Assembly: GCA_050012495.1 (NCBI GenBank)
Contig: JBEKHB010000017.1
Coordinates: 1-64,000 of the forward strand
Origin: BOG-1155 sp050012495
Lineage (GTDB): Bacteria > Desulfobacterota > Syntrophorhabdia > Syntrophorhabdales > WCHB1-27
Reading direction: 5' to 3'
DNA length: 64,000 nucleotides
Part shown: one piece after another, positions 8,699 through 17,798 of the stretch
Numbering within the stretch: the first letter of the stretch is position 1
Layout: every line of letters begins with the position of its first letter
The notes under the pieces: model-generated
Seen by the model: the letters and a program-made list of their open reading frames with translations, nothing else
What the model was told of the DNA's origin: nothing
Database searches by the model: none
Made by a program: the position numbers and the translations under genes

Positions 8699-9613
8699 TC
8701 ATTGGGGGGCCATCTTATCCGGCGCCTGCTCCTTCATAAACTCTTCTTTTTCGCTATTCCAGTAATAGCGCACCATCCCCTTCCCGCTTCGTCTGGCGTT
8801 CTTTACCACGGTGTAAGGTGAAAGAATGCCGATGATGTTGCCCTTCATGTCTTTCTTAAAGATGATGCTTGCGCCGTAGACGGTCCTCTCCTTATTCGCG
8901 CCGTTCGTACCGGCGTACTCTTCGCGCCCTTTCAAAACCGACCCTGCCGGCTTTATCCCGTTGTCTTGCATCAGATAAAAATTGACTCTCTCTTCCTTCG
9001 TTGCCGCTGACAGGGTGCAGCACGGATTTTCACTCGTCTTGAGAACGCTGAGGCCGACCACGCATTTCCCGCCTATATGGATCTCCTTTTCCGGCAGTAT
9101 CCTGGTCAAGGCCTGACAGTTCTCGCAATCCCCGTCGTCGGGCATCATCGAGAGGCGGGACGCGTTGCGGTCAACGATAAGTGCAGCGAGCCGCTCGTCC
9201 CGGAAATGATTGACGTATTCTTTTGCTCTTGAAAAACATGCATACGCGAGGAGCGCCCGGACGGACCTTTCCTGATCCCCCCCCTCCACGTGCAGCACCT
9301 TCACCGACAACGCTTCTGTCCCGTCGGCTGCGGCCCCCCAGTGAGCTACCATGTCGGTGCACCCATTTTTATAGGCTTCAGGCAAGGCCTCGAGCAGTAT
9401 CCGCTTCACCTCACCGCCGGGCGACCGTTGTATATCCTCCTGCTGAAAGCGCGCAAAAAAATCCTTCAGCATCCGGTGATCCCGACCTTCGATCACCGTG
9501 TGCCCCTCAAGCTCGGGTAGATTCAGCCGACAGAACGCCGGGCTCGGAAAAACAACAGAGAGCGTGACGATGACGGCGGATAGAAGGAATGTGGGAAAAT
9601 TATGTCTGGGCAT
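8699..9613 (-). CDS. Secreted protein of unknown function
   Basis: The 304-residue protein has an N-terminal signal peptide with a cleavage-like PAFC region near residue 28. The body has scattered cysteines (CENC near 168, NPCC near 200) that could form disulfides. No family is recognised. AAGGAGAG lies 13 bases before the start. It sits 80 bases upstream of the TauE/SafE gene in the same direction. Confidence 0.65.
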   Translation of the reverse strand: MPRHNFPTFLLSAVIVTLSVVFPSPAFCRLNLPELEGHTVIEGRDHRMLKDFFARFQQEDIQRSPGGEVKRILLEALPEAYKNGCTDMVAHWGAAADGTEALSVKVLHVEGGDQERSVRALLAYACFSRAKEYVNHFRDERLAALIVDRNASRLSMMPDDGDCENCQALTRILPEKEIHIGGKCVVGLSVLKTSENPCCTLSAATKEERVNFYLMQDNGIKPAGSVLKGREEYAGTNGANKERTVYGASIIFKKDMKGNIIGILSPYTVVKNARRSGKGMVRYYWNSEKEEFMKEQAPDKMAPQ

Positions 9614-9772
9614 GGCTGTATGTACTCTCCTTCTCCTGTTACTGTTTTGCTGCGTTTATTTTATGTGACTTTCCTGCAATAATGCCACAATAAAAATCGG
9701 CCGGACCGGAAGCGGGCGGGGCCGCGTGAGCTCGTGAGCTGCCGGAGGCAGCCGATAAGGCGTGAGGTGAGT

Positions 9773-9805
9773 GGCAGTCCCGCCCGGTTTAAGGGCGAGA
9801 CTGCC
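9773..9805. other. Imperfect 13-bp stem-loop in a 358-base intergenic region
   Basis: GGCAGTCCCGCCC and GGGCGAGACTGCC pair with one mismatch across GGTTTAA. No T-run follows, so it is not a standard terminator. The rest of the gap 9614-9971 is GC-rich on the left and AT-rich near 9905-9960; I see no gene in it. Confidence 0.4.
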
Positions 9806-9971
9806 AGGAGGCGGGTTGGGTGAGGTGAGGTTAAAGGATGGTGTGATGGAACAAAGATGCCATGATCAATCCTTACGTCCTTTGTTGCTGGCTATATTAT
9901 CGGAAGGTTTCCGAAAGGCTTAAAGCTTTTTGCAAAAATAATTATCCCCCTGTCGAATTCTATCCTTTCGG

Positions 9972-10772
9972 TTATAGTTTCAGGAATTCCCTGACCTTTT
10001 TCACCACAGACCGCCTGATCTCAACCCTGAGGTAGAGGTCGCCTTCCGCACCCCCCCTTCCTCCCATCCCTCTCAACCGGACCACTTGGCCCTTTTTTAT
10101 GCCGGGAGGAATAGTAATCTTCAACTGCCTCGACCTTCTTTCATCGAGGTAGACGATCTTTCCGCCCTGCATTGCCTCATACTCGTCCAGCGTGAGAGTG
10201 CCGTAGATGTCTTTCCCGCCGGGCCCGATGTTTCCCAGCACCTTCCCGAGCGCATACCGGCCGAGCCGGCTCACCATCCTCGCGATGATACCCGACTGCC
10301 CGGAACTCTCCGGCCGGGACGCCCGACCGCGGCCGCGAAAACCGGGACCAAACACAATAACCCTGCCGAACATGCCGGGGCCGCGAAACTCTGTTGTCCG
10401 ATACCGGCCGGGGAGGTCGCGAAAGACCTCCTCGAAGCCCCTGAACCCGAATGTCTTCGCCATCTCCTCGAAGATTTGACTGATGTCGGAGCCCCTGAAG
10501 ATATCCTGCTCCGAATAACTCTGCCTGAACCGGTCGTGCGCCCCAATGCCGTACTGCTGCTGCATCAGGTCGTATCTGTTCCGCTTTTCCGGGTCTGAAA
10601 GGACGGCATACGCCTCGTTTATCTCCTTCATCTTTTCGACGGCCGCCGCCTCACCCCTGTTCCTATCCGGATGATACTGAAAAGCGAGCCTGCGATAAGC
10701 CTCCTTGATTTCCTGCTGACCGGCGGTCTTCTCAACACCCAGTATCTGGTAGTAATCCTTTTGACTTGCCAT
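9972..10772 (-). CDS. J-domain co-chaperone (CbpA-like)
   Basis: Residues 5-70 are a J domain (DYYQILGVEKTA start, HPD at 34-36), which stimulates DnaK ATPase. There is no Gly/Phe zinc centre. A C-terminal beta-domain piece (TLDEYEAMQGGKIVYL, then IPPGIKKGQVVRLRGMGG) matches the DnaJ/CbpA substrate-binding fold, though the whole is shorter (266 residues) than DnaJ. AAGGA precedes the start. Its chaperone client is unknown. Confidence 0.87.
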   Translation of the reverse strand: MASQKDYYQILGVEKTAGQQEIKEAYRRLAFQYHPDRNRGEAAAVEKMKEINEAYAVLSDPEKRNRYDLMQQQYGIGAHDRFRQSYSEQDIFRGSDISQIFEEMAKTFGFRGFEEVFRDLPGRYRTTEFRGPGMFGRVIVFGPGFRGRGRASRPESSGQSGIIARMVSRLGRYALGKVLGNIGPGGKDIYGTLTLDEYEAMQGGKIVYLDERRSRQLKITIPPGIKKGQVVRLRGMGGRGGAEGDLYLRVEIRRSVVKKVREFLKL

Positions 10773-10817
10773 GCTTTCCTTATTTAAAGATAGGTCGTAT
10801 AGGACTTATAAGACCTA

Positions 10818-12119
10818 TTATTCCTGAAAGGCACGTCCCTTTCTCTCTTTGTAAACCACATGTTCAAGAATAAACGCCACCAGTACGCCGATGACAAACC
10901 CGTTTCCGATCACGGGGCGAAGGACGGGGGGGAAGGTCCCCAGGATACGCGCAGGCAGCATACTTACGGCGGTCCCCATAAGCACGGGGAGGCCCACAAC
11001 TATCCCGCTCTCGAGACGAAAACCCTTCTCCTCCTGACCGATAGTTGCGAACCCGGCCGCTATCTGGAATGTGAGGAGATACGTAAGGACGCAGCCCATG
11101 ACGACGGGAGGCACACTTTCCACAAGACCCAAAACTGCCGGTGAAAAAGCAAGGAGGACCAGCAGAACCCCCGTAAGCACGAGAGTGAACCTGGAGGCAC
11201 AGCCTGTCGACAGTATCACGCCGGGGCTCAAGGAAAAATTGACCGGGCCGATAACGCCAAAGAACCCTGAAGCCACATTGGCAAGGCCCGTAAGACTGAT
11301 GCCCCGGTTCACCCTCTGCCGCATGTCGGGGAGTTTCAGAAGGACGGATACGGATTCGATCGAGCCGAGATCGTTTATGGAAAGCCCCAGGAAACAGAAG
11401 AGAAAAGAGACGATCACGCCCGGCGCGACAGAAAAACTCGTCGTAAAATCATAGAAGAAACCTGACAAAACCGGCAGGCCGCGAGGCGTGGCATGGAGGC
11501 TGGAAGAAGGAAAAATGATCACCCAGGCACACGTGCCTGCGATCATGGCAAAGAAGATTATGGCCGATTTCCATACCGGAGGCAGGTACCGCTGGCTGAC
11601 AAACATACACAGTATGAGCAGGAAGGCAAAGGACATGCTCTGATGCGGCAGAACGGGTCCAGGGGGGATAAGCAGACCAAGGACGGTAGGCATCAGCGTA
11701 AACGCGATCAGCAGGAGCACTACCGCCACGACCCGAAAGGTGAACAGCTTCTGAAGACGCCCGAAAAGACCGGTGACAGCGGTCAGGAAGAGGAGACCGC
11801 CCCCTATCATGATCGAGGCGTACATTGTTGCGGGATCGAAGCCGGCACTCGCTATCATCCCCACGAGAAGCACGGTCGAAGGGCCGATAATCAACGGGAG
11901 GCGATGGCCCAAGAGCACCTGTGAAACAAGGACGATCCCGATGACGAACGCCAGCTTCTGCAGGTAGCTGATCTGGGCGGACGGGTCCGTAACGTGGAGG
12001 CCGCCGACGACCTTCCCGATGACAATGATCCCGGGTACGGATATGGCGAGCCACTGAAGACCGAAGAGGACGAATTCGCCAAATGGCGGCGTGTCGTCGA
12101 GCTTATACCTTAAATCCAT
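10818..12119 (-). CDS. NCS2-family nucleobase permease
   Basis: This is a 433-residue membrane protein with 12 or more hydrophobic segments. Characteristic parts are QWLAISVPGIIVIGKVVGG at the N-terminus and a GLSINDLGSIESVSVLL block, in the uracil/xanthine permease order. Members import uracil, xanthine or uric acid with H+ or Na+. The start at 12119 (MDLRYKLDDTPP) fits the family. It is divergent from hemE. The substrate is not assignable. Confidence 0.85.
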   Translation of the reverse strand: MDLRYKLDDTPPFGEFVLFGLQWLAISVPGIIVIGKVVGGLHVTDPSAQISYLQKLAFVIGIVLVSQVLLGHRLPLIIGPSTVLLVGMIASAGFDPATMYASIMIGGGLLFLTAVTGLFGRLQKLFTFRVVAVVLLLIAFTLMPTVLGLLIPPGPVLPHQSMSFAFLLILCMFVSQRYLPPVWKSAIIFFAMIAGTCAWVIIFPSSSLHATPRGLPVLSGFFYDFTTSFSVAPGVIVSFLFCFLGLSINDLGSIESVSVLLKLPDMRQRVNRGISLTGLANVASGFFGVIGPVNFSLSPGVILSTGCASRFTLVLTGVLLVLLAFSPAVLGLVESVPPVVMGCVLTYLLTFQIAAGFATIGQEEKGFRLESGIVVGLPVLMGTAVSMLPARILGTFPPVLRPVIGNGFVIGVLVAFILEHVVYKERKGRAFQE

Positions 12120-12320
12120 CGAGTCAGTTCTCCCGCTATTGTACCATGGAACCTGCCGTGGGCACAAACCGCAAAAGCAGCACCGCCCTTGATTCTGCCG
12201 GTTATTCGATATATATGCTGTTTCTTAAGCGCTGGTACAAGCCCGAAGGAAACAGGAATACCTGCGGGCCAAAGCGTTTGACGGCGACTCATGTCCATCA
12301 TAGAGGTATTGTGAATGCTC

Positions 12321-12349
12321 TGGAACGATAGGCCTTTTTCGGGTATACT
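12321..12349 (+). promoter_or_regulatory. Candidate sigma-70 promoter of hemE
   Basis: A TATACT -10 at 12344-12349 is preceded 17 bases earlier by TGGAAC, a weak -35. The -10 ends 14 bases before the hemE ATG, so the transcript leader would be under ten bases. It lies in the 244-base divergent gap with the NCS2 permease. Confidence 0.4.
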
Positions 12350-12363
12350 TACTCGGTTGAATA

Positions 12364-13401
12364 ATGGCTAGACACGATCGTTTCCTAAAGGCATGCAGAC
12401 GGGAGCCCGTGGACTGCACCCCTATCTGGCTCATGAGGCAGGCGGGGAGGTACATGGAAGCGTACAGGCAGATTCGTGCAAGGCACAGCTTCCTGGAGAT
12501 GTGCAAGACGCCTGAGCTTGCCGTCGAGATTACCCTTCAGCCGATCAGGCGCTTTGACCTCGATGCTGCCATCATTTTCTCCGACATCCTTCTGCCCCTT
12601 GAGAAAATGGGCGCCGCCCTCATATTCAGCGACGCGGGCGGGCCCGTCATCGAAAAGCCCGTGCGCTCAAGGGAAGACGTGGACAGGCTGAAGGCCCTCG
12701 ATATCGAAGAGGATCTCCCGTACGTGTTGAAGGCCATCGAACAGGCCAAAACCGAGCTCGACAACGTGGTCCCGCTCATCGGTTTTTCCGGCGCCCCTTT
12801 CACGCTTGCGAGTTATCTCGTAGAGGGGGGCGGGTCGAAACACTTTCAATCTACCAAGACGCTCATGCACACAGGGACCCCCGTCTTTCATCTTCTCATG
12901 GACAAGCTGACGGACATGGCCGTTCAATATCTAGACGCCCAGATAAGACATGGGGCCCAGGCTGTACAGGTGTTCGACAGTTGGATCGGGATCCTTTCGA
13001 CCCAGGATTACCGGGAGTACGTATTGCCCCACATGAAGAGGCTCTTTGCCTCCCTTGACCGGTCTGTCCCCAGCATACATTTCGGCGTCGACACTTTTCA
13101 CCTCCTCCCCCTGATGCACGAGGCGGGCGGCGACGTGGTCGGCCTGGACTGGCGGGTCCCGATCGATGAGGCATGGGACCATCTCGGCAAGAACTGCGCA
13201 ATCCAGGGCAACCTCGACCCTACCGCCCTTTTCGTATCCCACGACCATATCGAGAGGCAGGTGCAGGATATTATCGGCCGCGTCAGAGGCGTCAACGGAC
13301 ACATCTTCAATCTGGGACATGGAATCTTGCCCGGCACGCCCGTTGAAAACGTGGAGTTCCTCGTGGACTGCGTACATGCCCAAGGAAGGGGTCCGGCCTG
13401 A
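12364..13401 (+). CDS. hemE: Uroporphyrinogen III decarboxylase
   Basis: HemE converts uroporphyrinogen III to coproporphyrinogen III in heme synthesis. The 345-residue length and motifs match. They include PIWLMRQAGRYM near residue 20, FSDILLPLEKMG near 73, GFSGAPFTLASYLVEGG near 140 and FNLGHGILPGTPVENV near the C-terminus. The start is the only one that keeps the conserved N-terminus. The gene stands directly before a run of c-type cytochrome genes, which need large amounts of heme. Confidence 0.97.
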   Translation: MARHDRFLKACRREPVDCTPIWLMRQAGRYMEAYRQIRARHSFLEMCKTPELAVEITLQPIRRFDLDAAIIFSDILLPLEKMGAALIFSDAGGPVIEKPVRSREDVDRLKALDIEEDLPYVLKAIEQAKTELDNVVPLIGFSGAPFTLASYLVEGGGSKHFQSTKTLMHTGTPVFHLLMDKLTDMAVQYLDAQIRHGAQAVQVFDSWIGILSTQDYREYVLPHMKRLFASLDRSVPSIHFGVDTFHLLPLMHEAGGDVVGLDWRVPIDEAWDHLGKNCAIQGNLDPTALFVSHDHIERQVQDIIGRVRGVNGHIFNLGHGILPGTPVENVEFLVDCVHAQGRGPA

Positions 13402-13476
13402 AGCACGGGGGAATGGTCGGGACGCAGCACCTTCTGTCGAGATTTTATGACCGGCCCCCGCATAAGGAGATCACGG

Positions 13477-14286
13477 ATGAAGAAAGCCCTTCTCGCGATG
13501 GTCGTCGTCCTGGTGGCGGTGGGGGTGGCAACGGCGCAGACGGGCCTCAAGAAGAAGAGGCCCTTGCCCTATGAGTTCGGCCGGGTCGTCCTCAACAACT
13601 ACTCTGAAAAGGCGGGTCTCTCTCCTGTGGTTTTCGACCACTGGCTCCACCGGTCGAAGTTCACCTGCAGAGTCTGCCACGTAGACATCGGCTTTGCCAT
13701 GAAAGCCGGTCTCACAAGTATTAAGGCGTCGAACAACATTGCCGGGTATTACTGTGGAGCCTGCCATAACGGGAAGATGCTTTCGGAGGGACAAGTCGTA
13801 TTTGCCTCCTGTGTGAAAAAGTCTTCTCACAGCGACCTCGACGGATGTAACCGCTGCCACTCCTTCGGGAAAGAAGTCAGAAAAAAATATGATTTTGCCG
13901 AGTTCACCCAACGGTTTCCAAAAGAGCGATTTGGGAACGGAATAGATTGGGAAAAGACGGAGACCGAAGGCTATGTCAGGCCTGTCGATTTTCTGCAAGG
14001 GGTGTCGATACAAAGGAAGTCTCTTCCGCTGGAGAAGGACTTTGTCCTGGATGCCAAACTCGAGAACATGCCGACTATCATCTTTTCTCATAAGAAACAT
14101 ACCGTATGGAACGGGTGCGAGCTATGCCATCCGGAGATATTCCTGGGGGTGAAGAAAGGGACGACCAAGTACTCGATGGAGGAGATATTCGAAGGCAAGT
14201 ATTGCGGGGTGTGCCACAGGAATGTGGCCTTTCCCTTGCTCGATTGCCAGCGATGTCATACGAGGCCCGTTCAATGGCGGGGGTAA
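13477..14286 (+). CDS. Periplasmic hexaheme cytochrome, two c7-type triheme units (copy 1)
   Basis: A signal peptide (MKKALLAMVVVLVAVGVATA) starts at 13477 behind AAGGAG. Six CXXCH motifs follow: CRVCH, CGACH, CNRCH, then CELCH, CGVCH, CQRCH. Each half has the c7 triheme layout: an F-H-x2-H axial-ligand block (FDHWLH, FSHKKH), then CXXCH, then YCGxCH, then CxRCH. It is paralogous to the next gene. Such small cytochromes shuttle electrons through the periplasm. The partner reductase is not known. Confidence 0.9.
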   Translation: MKKALLAMVVVLVAVGVATAQTGLKKKRPLPYEFGRVVLNNYSEKAGLSPVVFDHWLHRSKFTCRVCHVDIGFAMKAGLTSIKASNNIAGYYCGACHNGKMLSEGQVVFASCVKKSSHSDLDGCNRCHSFGKEVRKKYDFAEFTQRFPKERFGNGIDWEKTETEGYVRPVDFLQGVSIQRKSLPLEKDFVLDAKLENMPTIIFSHKKHTVWNGCELCHPEIFLGVKKGTTKYSMEEIFEGKYCGVCHRNVAFPLLDCQRCHTRPVQWRG

Positions 14287-14320
14287 GGGTGACCGGGGAA
14301 AAGGAAAGGATGCCAAATCG

Positions 14321-15115
14321 ATGAGAAGGGTCCCGCGGGCGTTAGTCGGGATCTCTTCGGTCCTGGTTCTTGCAGGCGCCGCGTCTGCGAGAAGCCTGCC
14401 AACACCAGCCGATTACGGGATGGTAATCATGGACAATTTCTCTCCTCAGGCGGGACTCGCCCCGGTGAGGTTCGATCACTGGCTCCACCGGTCGAAGTTC
14501 ACCTGCAGGGTCTGCCACGTGGACATCGGCTTCGCCATGGAGGCAAAGGGTACGAAAATCAGGGCCGATACGAACATGAAGGGATTCTACTGCGGATCGT
14601 GCCATAACGGACGGGTTACCGACGGCGGAGAGAAGGTCTTCCCGGCCTGCTCGACCGACCCGACTTCTAAAAAAAACAAGGAATGCCTGCGCTGCCACTC
14701 TGTCGGCAGTGAGATTCGAGGGAAGCATGACTATGTCTCCTTTACCAAGAACCTTCCGAAGCAAGGCGCGGGAACGCTCGTCGACTGGGAGAAGGCCGAG
14801 GCGCTGGGACTCATTAAGCCCGCCGATTCCGTTCCCGGTCTATCCGTAAGGCGCCCGCCCATGAGCGCTCAGGATGATTTTTCCATCACATCGAGGGGCT
14901 GGATGCCGGACATCGTCTTTTCTCACAAGAAGCACGCCCTATGGAACGGCTGCGAGGTTTGTCACCCGGACATCTTCCCGAGTGTCAAAAAGGGCGCCGT
15001 AAGATACTCGATGTTCCAGGTATTCGAGGGGGAATACTGCGGTCTGTGCCACGGTCGTGTCGCTTTTCCGCTCTATGATTGCGAGAAATGCCATGTCGAC
15101 AGGGTGCGCCGATAG
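14321..15115 (+). CDS. Periplasmic hexaheme cytochrome, two c7-type triheme units (copy 2)
   Basis: This 264-residue protein copies the previous gene. Both share PVxFDHWLHRSKFTCRVCHVD-like and FSHKKHxxWNGCE blocks and the same order of six CXXCH motifs (CRVCH, CGSCH, CLRCH, CEVCH, CGLCH, CEKCH). A signal peptide (residues 1-22) follows the start at 14321, with AGGAAAGGA upstream. The two genes are 34 bases apart and co-directional. They are a tandem duplication that has since diverged. Confidence 0.9.
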   Translation: MRRVPRALVGISSVLVLAGAASARSLPTPADYGMVIMDNFSPQAGLAPVRFDHWLHRSKFTCRVCHVDIGFAMEAKGTKIRADTNMKGFYCGSCHNGRVTDGGEKVFPACSTDPTSKKNKECLRCHSVGSEIRGKHDYVSFTKNLPKQGAGTLVDWEKAEALGLIKPADSVPGLSVRRPPMSAQDDFSITSRGWMPDIVFSHKKHALWNGCEVCHPDIFPSVKKGAVRYSMFQVFEGEYCGLCHGRVAFPLYDCEKCHVDRVRR

Positions 15116-15155
15116 GCCAAGAATGACGAGCGGAACGGGGAAGGACACCATTTTC

Positions 15156-15184
15156 TTGACTTACCGTCCCTGCCGTATGATACT
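15156..15184 (+). promoter_or_regulatory. Sigma-70-like promoter for the cytochrome-resB-ccsA operon
   Basis: TTGACT at 15156-15161 and GATACT at 15179-15184 are separated by exactly 17 bases. A start near 15191 leaves a leader of about 30 bases with a CAGGGAG ribosome site before the ATG at 15222. Confidence 0.55.
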
Positions 15185-15221
15185 ACAAACTTACAACTTC
15201 AACTTACAGGGAGATAAGCCT

Positions 15222-15590
15222 ATGAAAGACAGATTCATTCCTTACGCATTGTTGTTTTGTCTATCGCTGCTCTTTCTTGTTTCACCCGCCGTCTATGCCG
15301 CCGACCATCCGACGGGACCGGTGACGATCAAGCTGGACGGGGCAAAAATGGCGCCGGTCACGTTCGCCCATGCCACCCACGTGGATAAGCTGAAGATCGA
15401 CTGCGCGAAGTGCCACCACAAGGATGCCCAGAGCCCTAAGGCCTGTACCACCTGCCATGGAAGCGCTGCAAAAGACGGCACACCTGCGGCAAAGGACGCC
15501 TTCCATACCCGGTGCCAGACGTGCCACAAAGAAATGGCGGCCAAGGGGACGGCGGCACCTACGAAGTGTCTTGAGTGCCACAAGAAGTAA
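15222..15590 (+). CDS. Tetraheme c3/c7-like periplasmic cytochrome
   Basis: The 122-residue protein has a signal peptide ending near VYAADH and four CXXCH motifs: CAKCH (followed by a second His), CTTCH, CQTCH and CLECH. The axial-ligand block TFAHATHVDKLKIDCAKCHH is typical of class III cytochromes. CAGGGAG lies before the start at 15222. Its stop overlaps the resB start, so this substrate of heme attachment is co-expressed with the attachment machinery. Confidence 0.9.
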   Translation: MKDRFIPYALLFCLSLLFLVSPAVYAADHPTGPVTIKLDGAKMAPVTFAHATHVDKLKIDCAKCHHKDAQSPKACTTCHGSAAKDGTPAAKDAFHTRCQTCHKEMAAKGTAAPTKCLECHKK

Positions 15591-15609
15591 TGAGTGCCAC
15601 AAGAAGTAA
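15572..15609 (+). repeat. 19-bp perfect tandem duplication at a gene junction
   Basis: TGAGTGCCACAAGAAGTAA occurs at 15572-15590 and again at 15591-15609. The first copy encodes the cytochrome C-terminus and stop. The second sits inside the first codons of resB. Because 19 is not a multiple of 3, the second copy shifts the frame and brings the ATG at 15590 into the resB frame. Confidence 0.9.
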
Positions 15610-16900
15610 TGCGGCGGAGGGGGAAACCCCTCCCCGGTCCTCCGGAGTAGGCGCTACCTACAAATTCCTGTCTTCCGTGCGGCTCGCCATCCTTGTGCTT
15701 TCCTTCACCGCCGTGGCGTGCGTCATCGGCACGCTCCTGCCGCAGCAGGCGCCCGCGCGGGAATACCTGTCCAGGTACTCGGAGAGTACGTACGCCATTT
15801 TCAGGTTCCTCGGCCTCACGGACGTATTCCACTCTTCCTGGTTCCTTTTTCTCACAGGGCTCTTTGTAGTAAACCTGTTCCTCTGCAGCATCGAGAGGTT
15901 TAGCCGTTTGCTCAAGAACCCCAGGGAGGACAGGATCCCGAATGAAAAGGCGCTCAGGGCATGGCCCAACAGTTTTATCCTTAAGGAAAGAAGAGTCGAG
16001 GAGATGGTAAGCCTGTTCAAGGGATACAGGCAAGCTGCCCATGACGATAGGGGTAAAATTATCGACAGGGGATCCATCTCTCGTTATGGCGTCTATGTAA
16101 TCCACGGGAGCATCATCATCATCCTCATCGGCAGTCTTTTGGGAGTCATGTTTGGCTACCGAGGCTTTGTGACCCTGGGCAAAGGAGAGACGAAAGACAC
16201 GATCATCGCAAGGGACGCCAAGGGGACCCCCATACCCTTAGGATTCGGGATCAGGCTTGAAGACTTTCAGGTGAGCTTCTATCCGGACGGAGCGCCGAAG
16301 GATTATATGAGCAGGATCGATATAGTGGACCGGGGGAAGGACGTCGAGAAGGCCGACGTGCGGGTCAACCATCCTCTCTCTTACAAGGGCGCGAGCATTT
16401 ATCAGGCGACTTACGGGAGTGATCCCGTATTTCTTTTTAACGTAGGCGGAAAAGAAGTGAGGCTCTCCCAGGGCGGTACGTACAGAGACGGGGCCCTCGT
16501 GATGATGGCGACCAAGTTTGAGCCCTCCATCCACAACTGGGGCCCGGGGGTCCAGATCGCCTATCTGGAGGGAAACGAGACGCGGACGGTCTGGTTCGTG
16601 AAGGCAGTTCCTGCCCTGAGGGAGAAAGAGGTCGGGGGGGTCACCGTGAGGCTCGATGATATCGCCAAGGAGTTCTATACAGGGCTAGAGGTCTCTCACG
16701 ACCCCGGCATATGGGTCGTCTGGACAGGATTTGCCCTGATCCTCTTTGGCCTCTATATCAATTTCTTCGTATACTACAGACGGATCTACCTGCTCCAGAC
16801 ATCCGAGGGCGTGCTCGTGGCGGGAACGTCTCCAAGAAACAAGGAGGTTTTCAGGGAGGAATTCGAGAAGTGGAGGGAAAAGGCGAATGGCATTAAATAA
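15590..16900 (+). CDS. resB: ResB-family cytochrome c maturation protein
   Basis: ResB (CcsB in some naming) works with CcsA to carry heme across the membrane and attach it to CXXCH in system II. The 436-residue protein has three N-terminal membrane segments (after YKFLSSVRLAILVLSF), a large periplasmic domain and a C-terminal segment (IWVVWTGFALILFGLYI). Family blocks include FGIRLEDFQVSFYPDG and YKGASIYQATYG. The ATG at 15590 overlaps the cytochrome stop (TAATG) and depends on the 19-bp duplication. Internal GTG codons such as that before RLAILVL are alternatives. Confidence 0.92.
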   Translation: MSATRSNAAEGETPPRSSGVGATYKFLSSVRLAILVLSFTAVACVIGTLLPQQAPAREYLSRYSESTYAIFRFLGLTDVFHSSWFLFLTGLFVVNLFLCSIERFSRLLKNPREDRIPNEKALRAWPNSFILKERRVEEMVSLFKGYRQAAHDDRGKIIDRGSISRYGVYVIHGSIIIILIGSLLGVMFGYRGFVTLGKGETKDTIIARDAKGTPIPLGFGIRLEDFQVSFYPDGAPKDYMSRIDIVDRGKDVEKADVRVNHPLSYKGASIYQATYGSDPVFLFNVGGKEVRLSQGGTYRDGALVMMATKFEPSIHNWGPGVQIAYLEGNETRTVWFVKAVPALREKEVGGVTVRLDDIAKEFYTGLEVSHDPGIWVVWTGFALILFGLYINFFVYYRRIYLLQTSEGVLVAGTSPRNKEVFREEFEKWREKANGIK

Positions 16901-17741
16901 CAAGATACTCGGGGTTGTGACGCTCTTCTATCTCTGTCTCTTTCTCATCCATCTCCTCTACTTTGCGACAAAAAAGGAAAGCTTTCTCAAGGCCGCCTGG
17001 ATATTCCTCTATGTCACGTTCGGTCTCCATACCGTCGGGATTATCACACGGTGGATCGAATCGTACTCACCCTGGATCTGGAATGGAGTGTTATCCCTAC
17101 CCTACCCGCAAGGCCCAGGCCATGCCCCTTTATCCAACTTCTACGAATCCCTCATTTTTTATGCGTGGTGTATCTCACTCACAGTGATATTGCTGAAGAA
17201 GAAGCTGAGTGTGCCCATCATCACCGGTTTCGCCTCGCTCATTGCCCTCTTTTGCATGGGTTACGCTTCCCTGTCACCCGCGGTGGACAGAAAGATTGAA
17301 CCCCTCATCCCCGCCCTCCAGAGTAACTGGCTCCACGTCCACGTCTTCGCCTGTTTCATCGCGTATGCCGCCTTCGCCATCTCCTTTCTGTGCGGCCTCT
17401 TCTACCTGTTCAGGTTGAAGGGCATGCCGGCCGGGGAGAAGCTGGAGGAGATGAATTATCAGAGCATCATGGTGGGATTCCCCATGCTCACCGCAGGCAT
17501 CCTCACGGGGGCGGTCTGGGCGAACTACGCCTGGGGAGCCTACTGGAGCTGGGACCCAAAGGAAACCTGGTCTCTCATCACCTGGATCGTCTATGCCCTC
17601 TTCCTCCATGCGCGCTTCACCAGGGGATGGAAGGGGCGCAGGCTAGCCTTGCTCTCCATCGTCGGTTTTCTCAGCGTAATCTTTACCTATATCGGCGTAA
17701 ATTTCGTCCTCTCCGGGCTCCACAGTTACGGCTCTTCCTAG
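16887..17741 (+). CDS. ccsA: CcsA-type heme exporter/ligase
   Basis: CcsA is the WWD-domain partner of ResB. The tryptophan-rich motif is visible in WGAYWSWDPKETWSL near residue 212. Histidines in HVFACFIAYAAFA and YALFLHAR fit heme ligands. About eight membrane helices are seen in 284 residues. The start at 16887 overlaps the resB end by 14 bases and has GGAGGGAAAAGG upstream. The resB-ccsA pair would mature all the multiheme cytochromes here. Confidence 0.93.
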   Translation: MALNNKILGVVTLFYLCLFLIHLLYFATKKESFLKAAWIFLYVTFGLHTVGIITRWIESYSPWIWNGVLSLPYPQGPGHAPLSNFYESLIFYAWCISLTVILLKKKLSVPIITGFASLIALFCMGYASLSPAVDRKIEPLIPALQSNWLHVHVFACFIAYAAFAISFLCGLFYLFRLKGMPAGEKLEEMNYQSIMVGFPMLTAGILTGAVWANYAWGAYWSWDPKETWSLITWIVYALFLHARFTRGWKGRRLALLSIVGFLSVIFTYIGVNFVLSGLHSYGSS

Positions 17742-17798
17742 CCTTCGGGGATTCGGATGAACCCACATTCTCGTCGGCGAGAGCCGGCATAATCGGCC

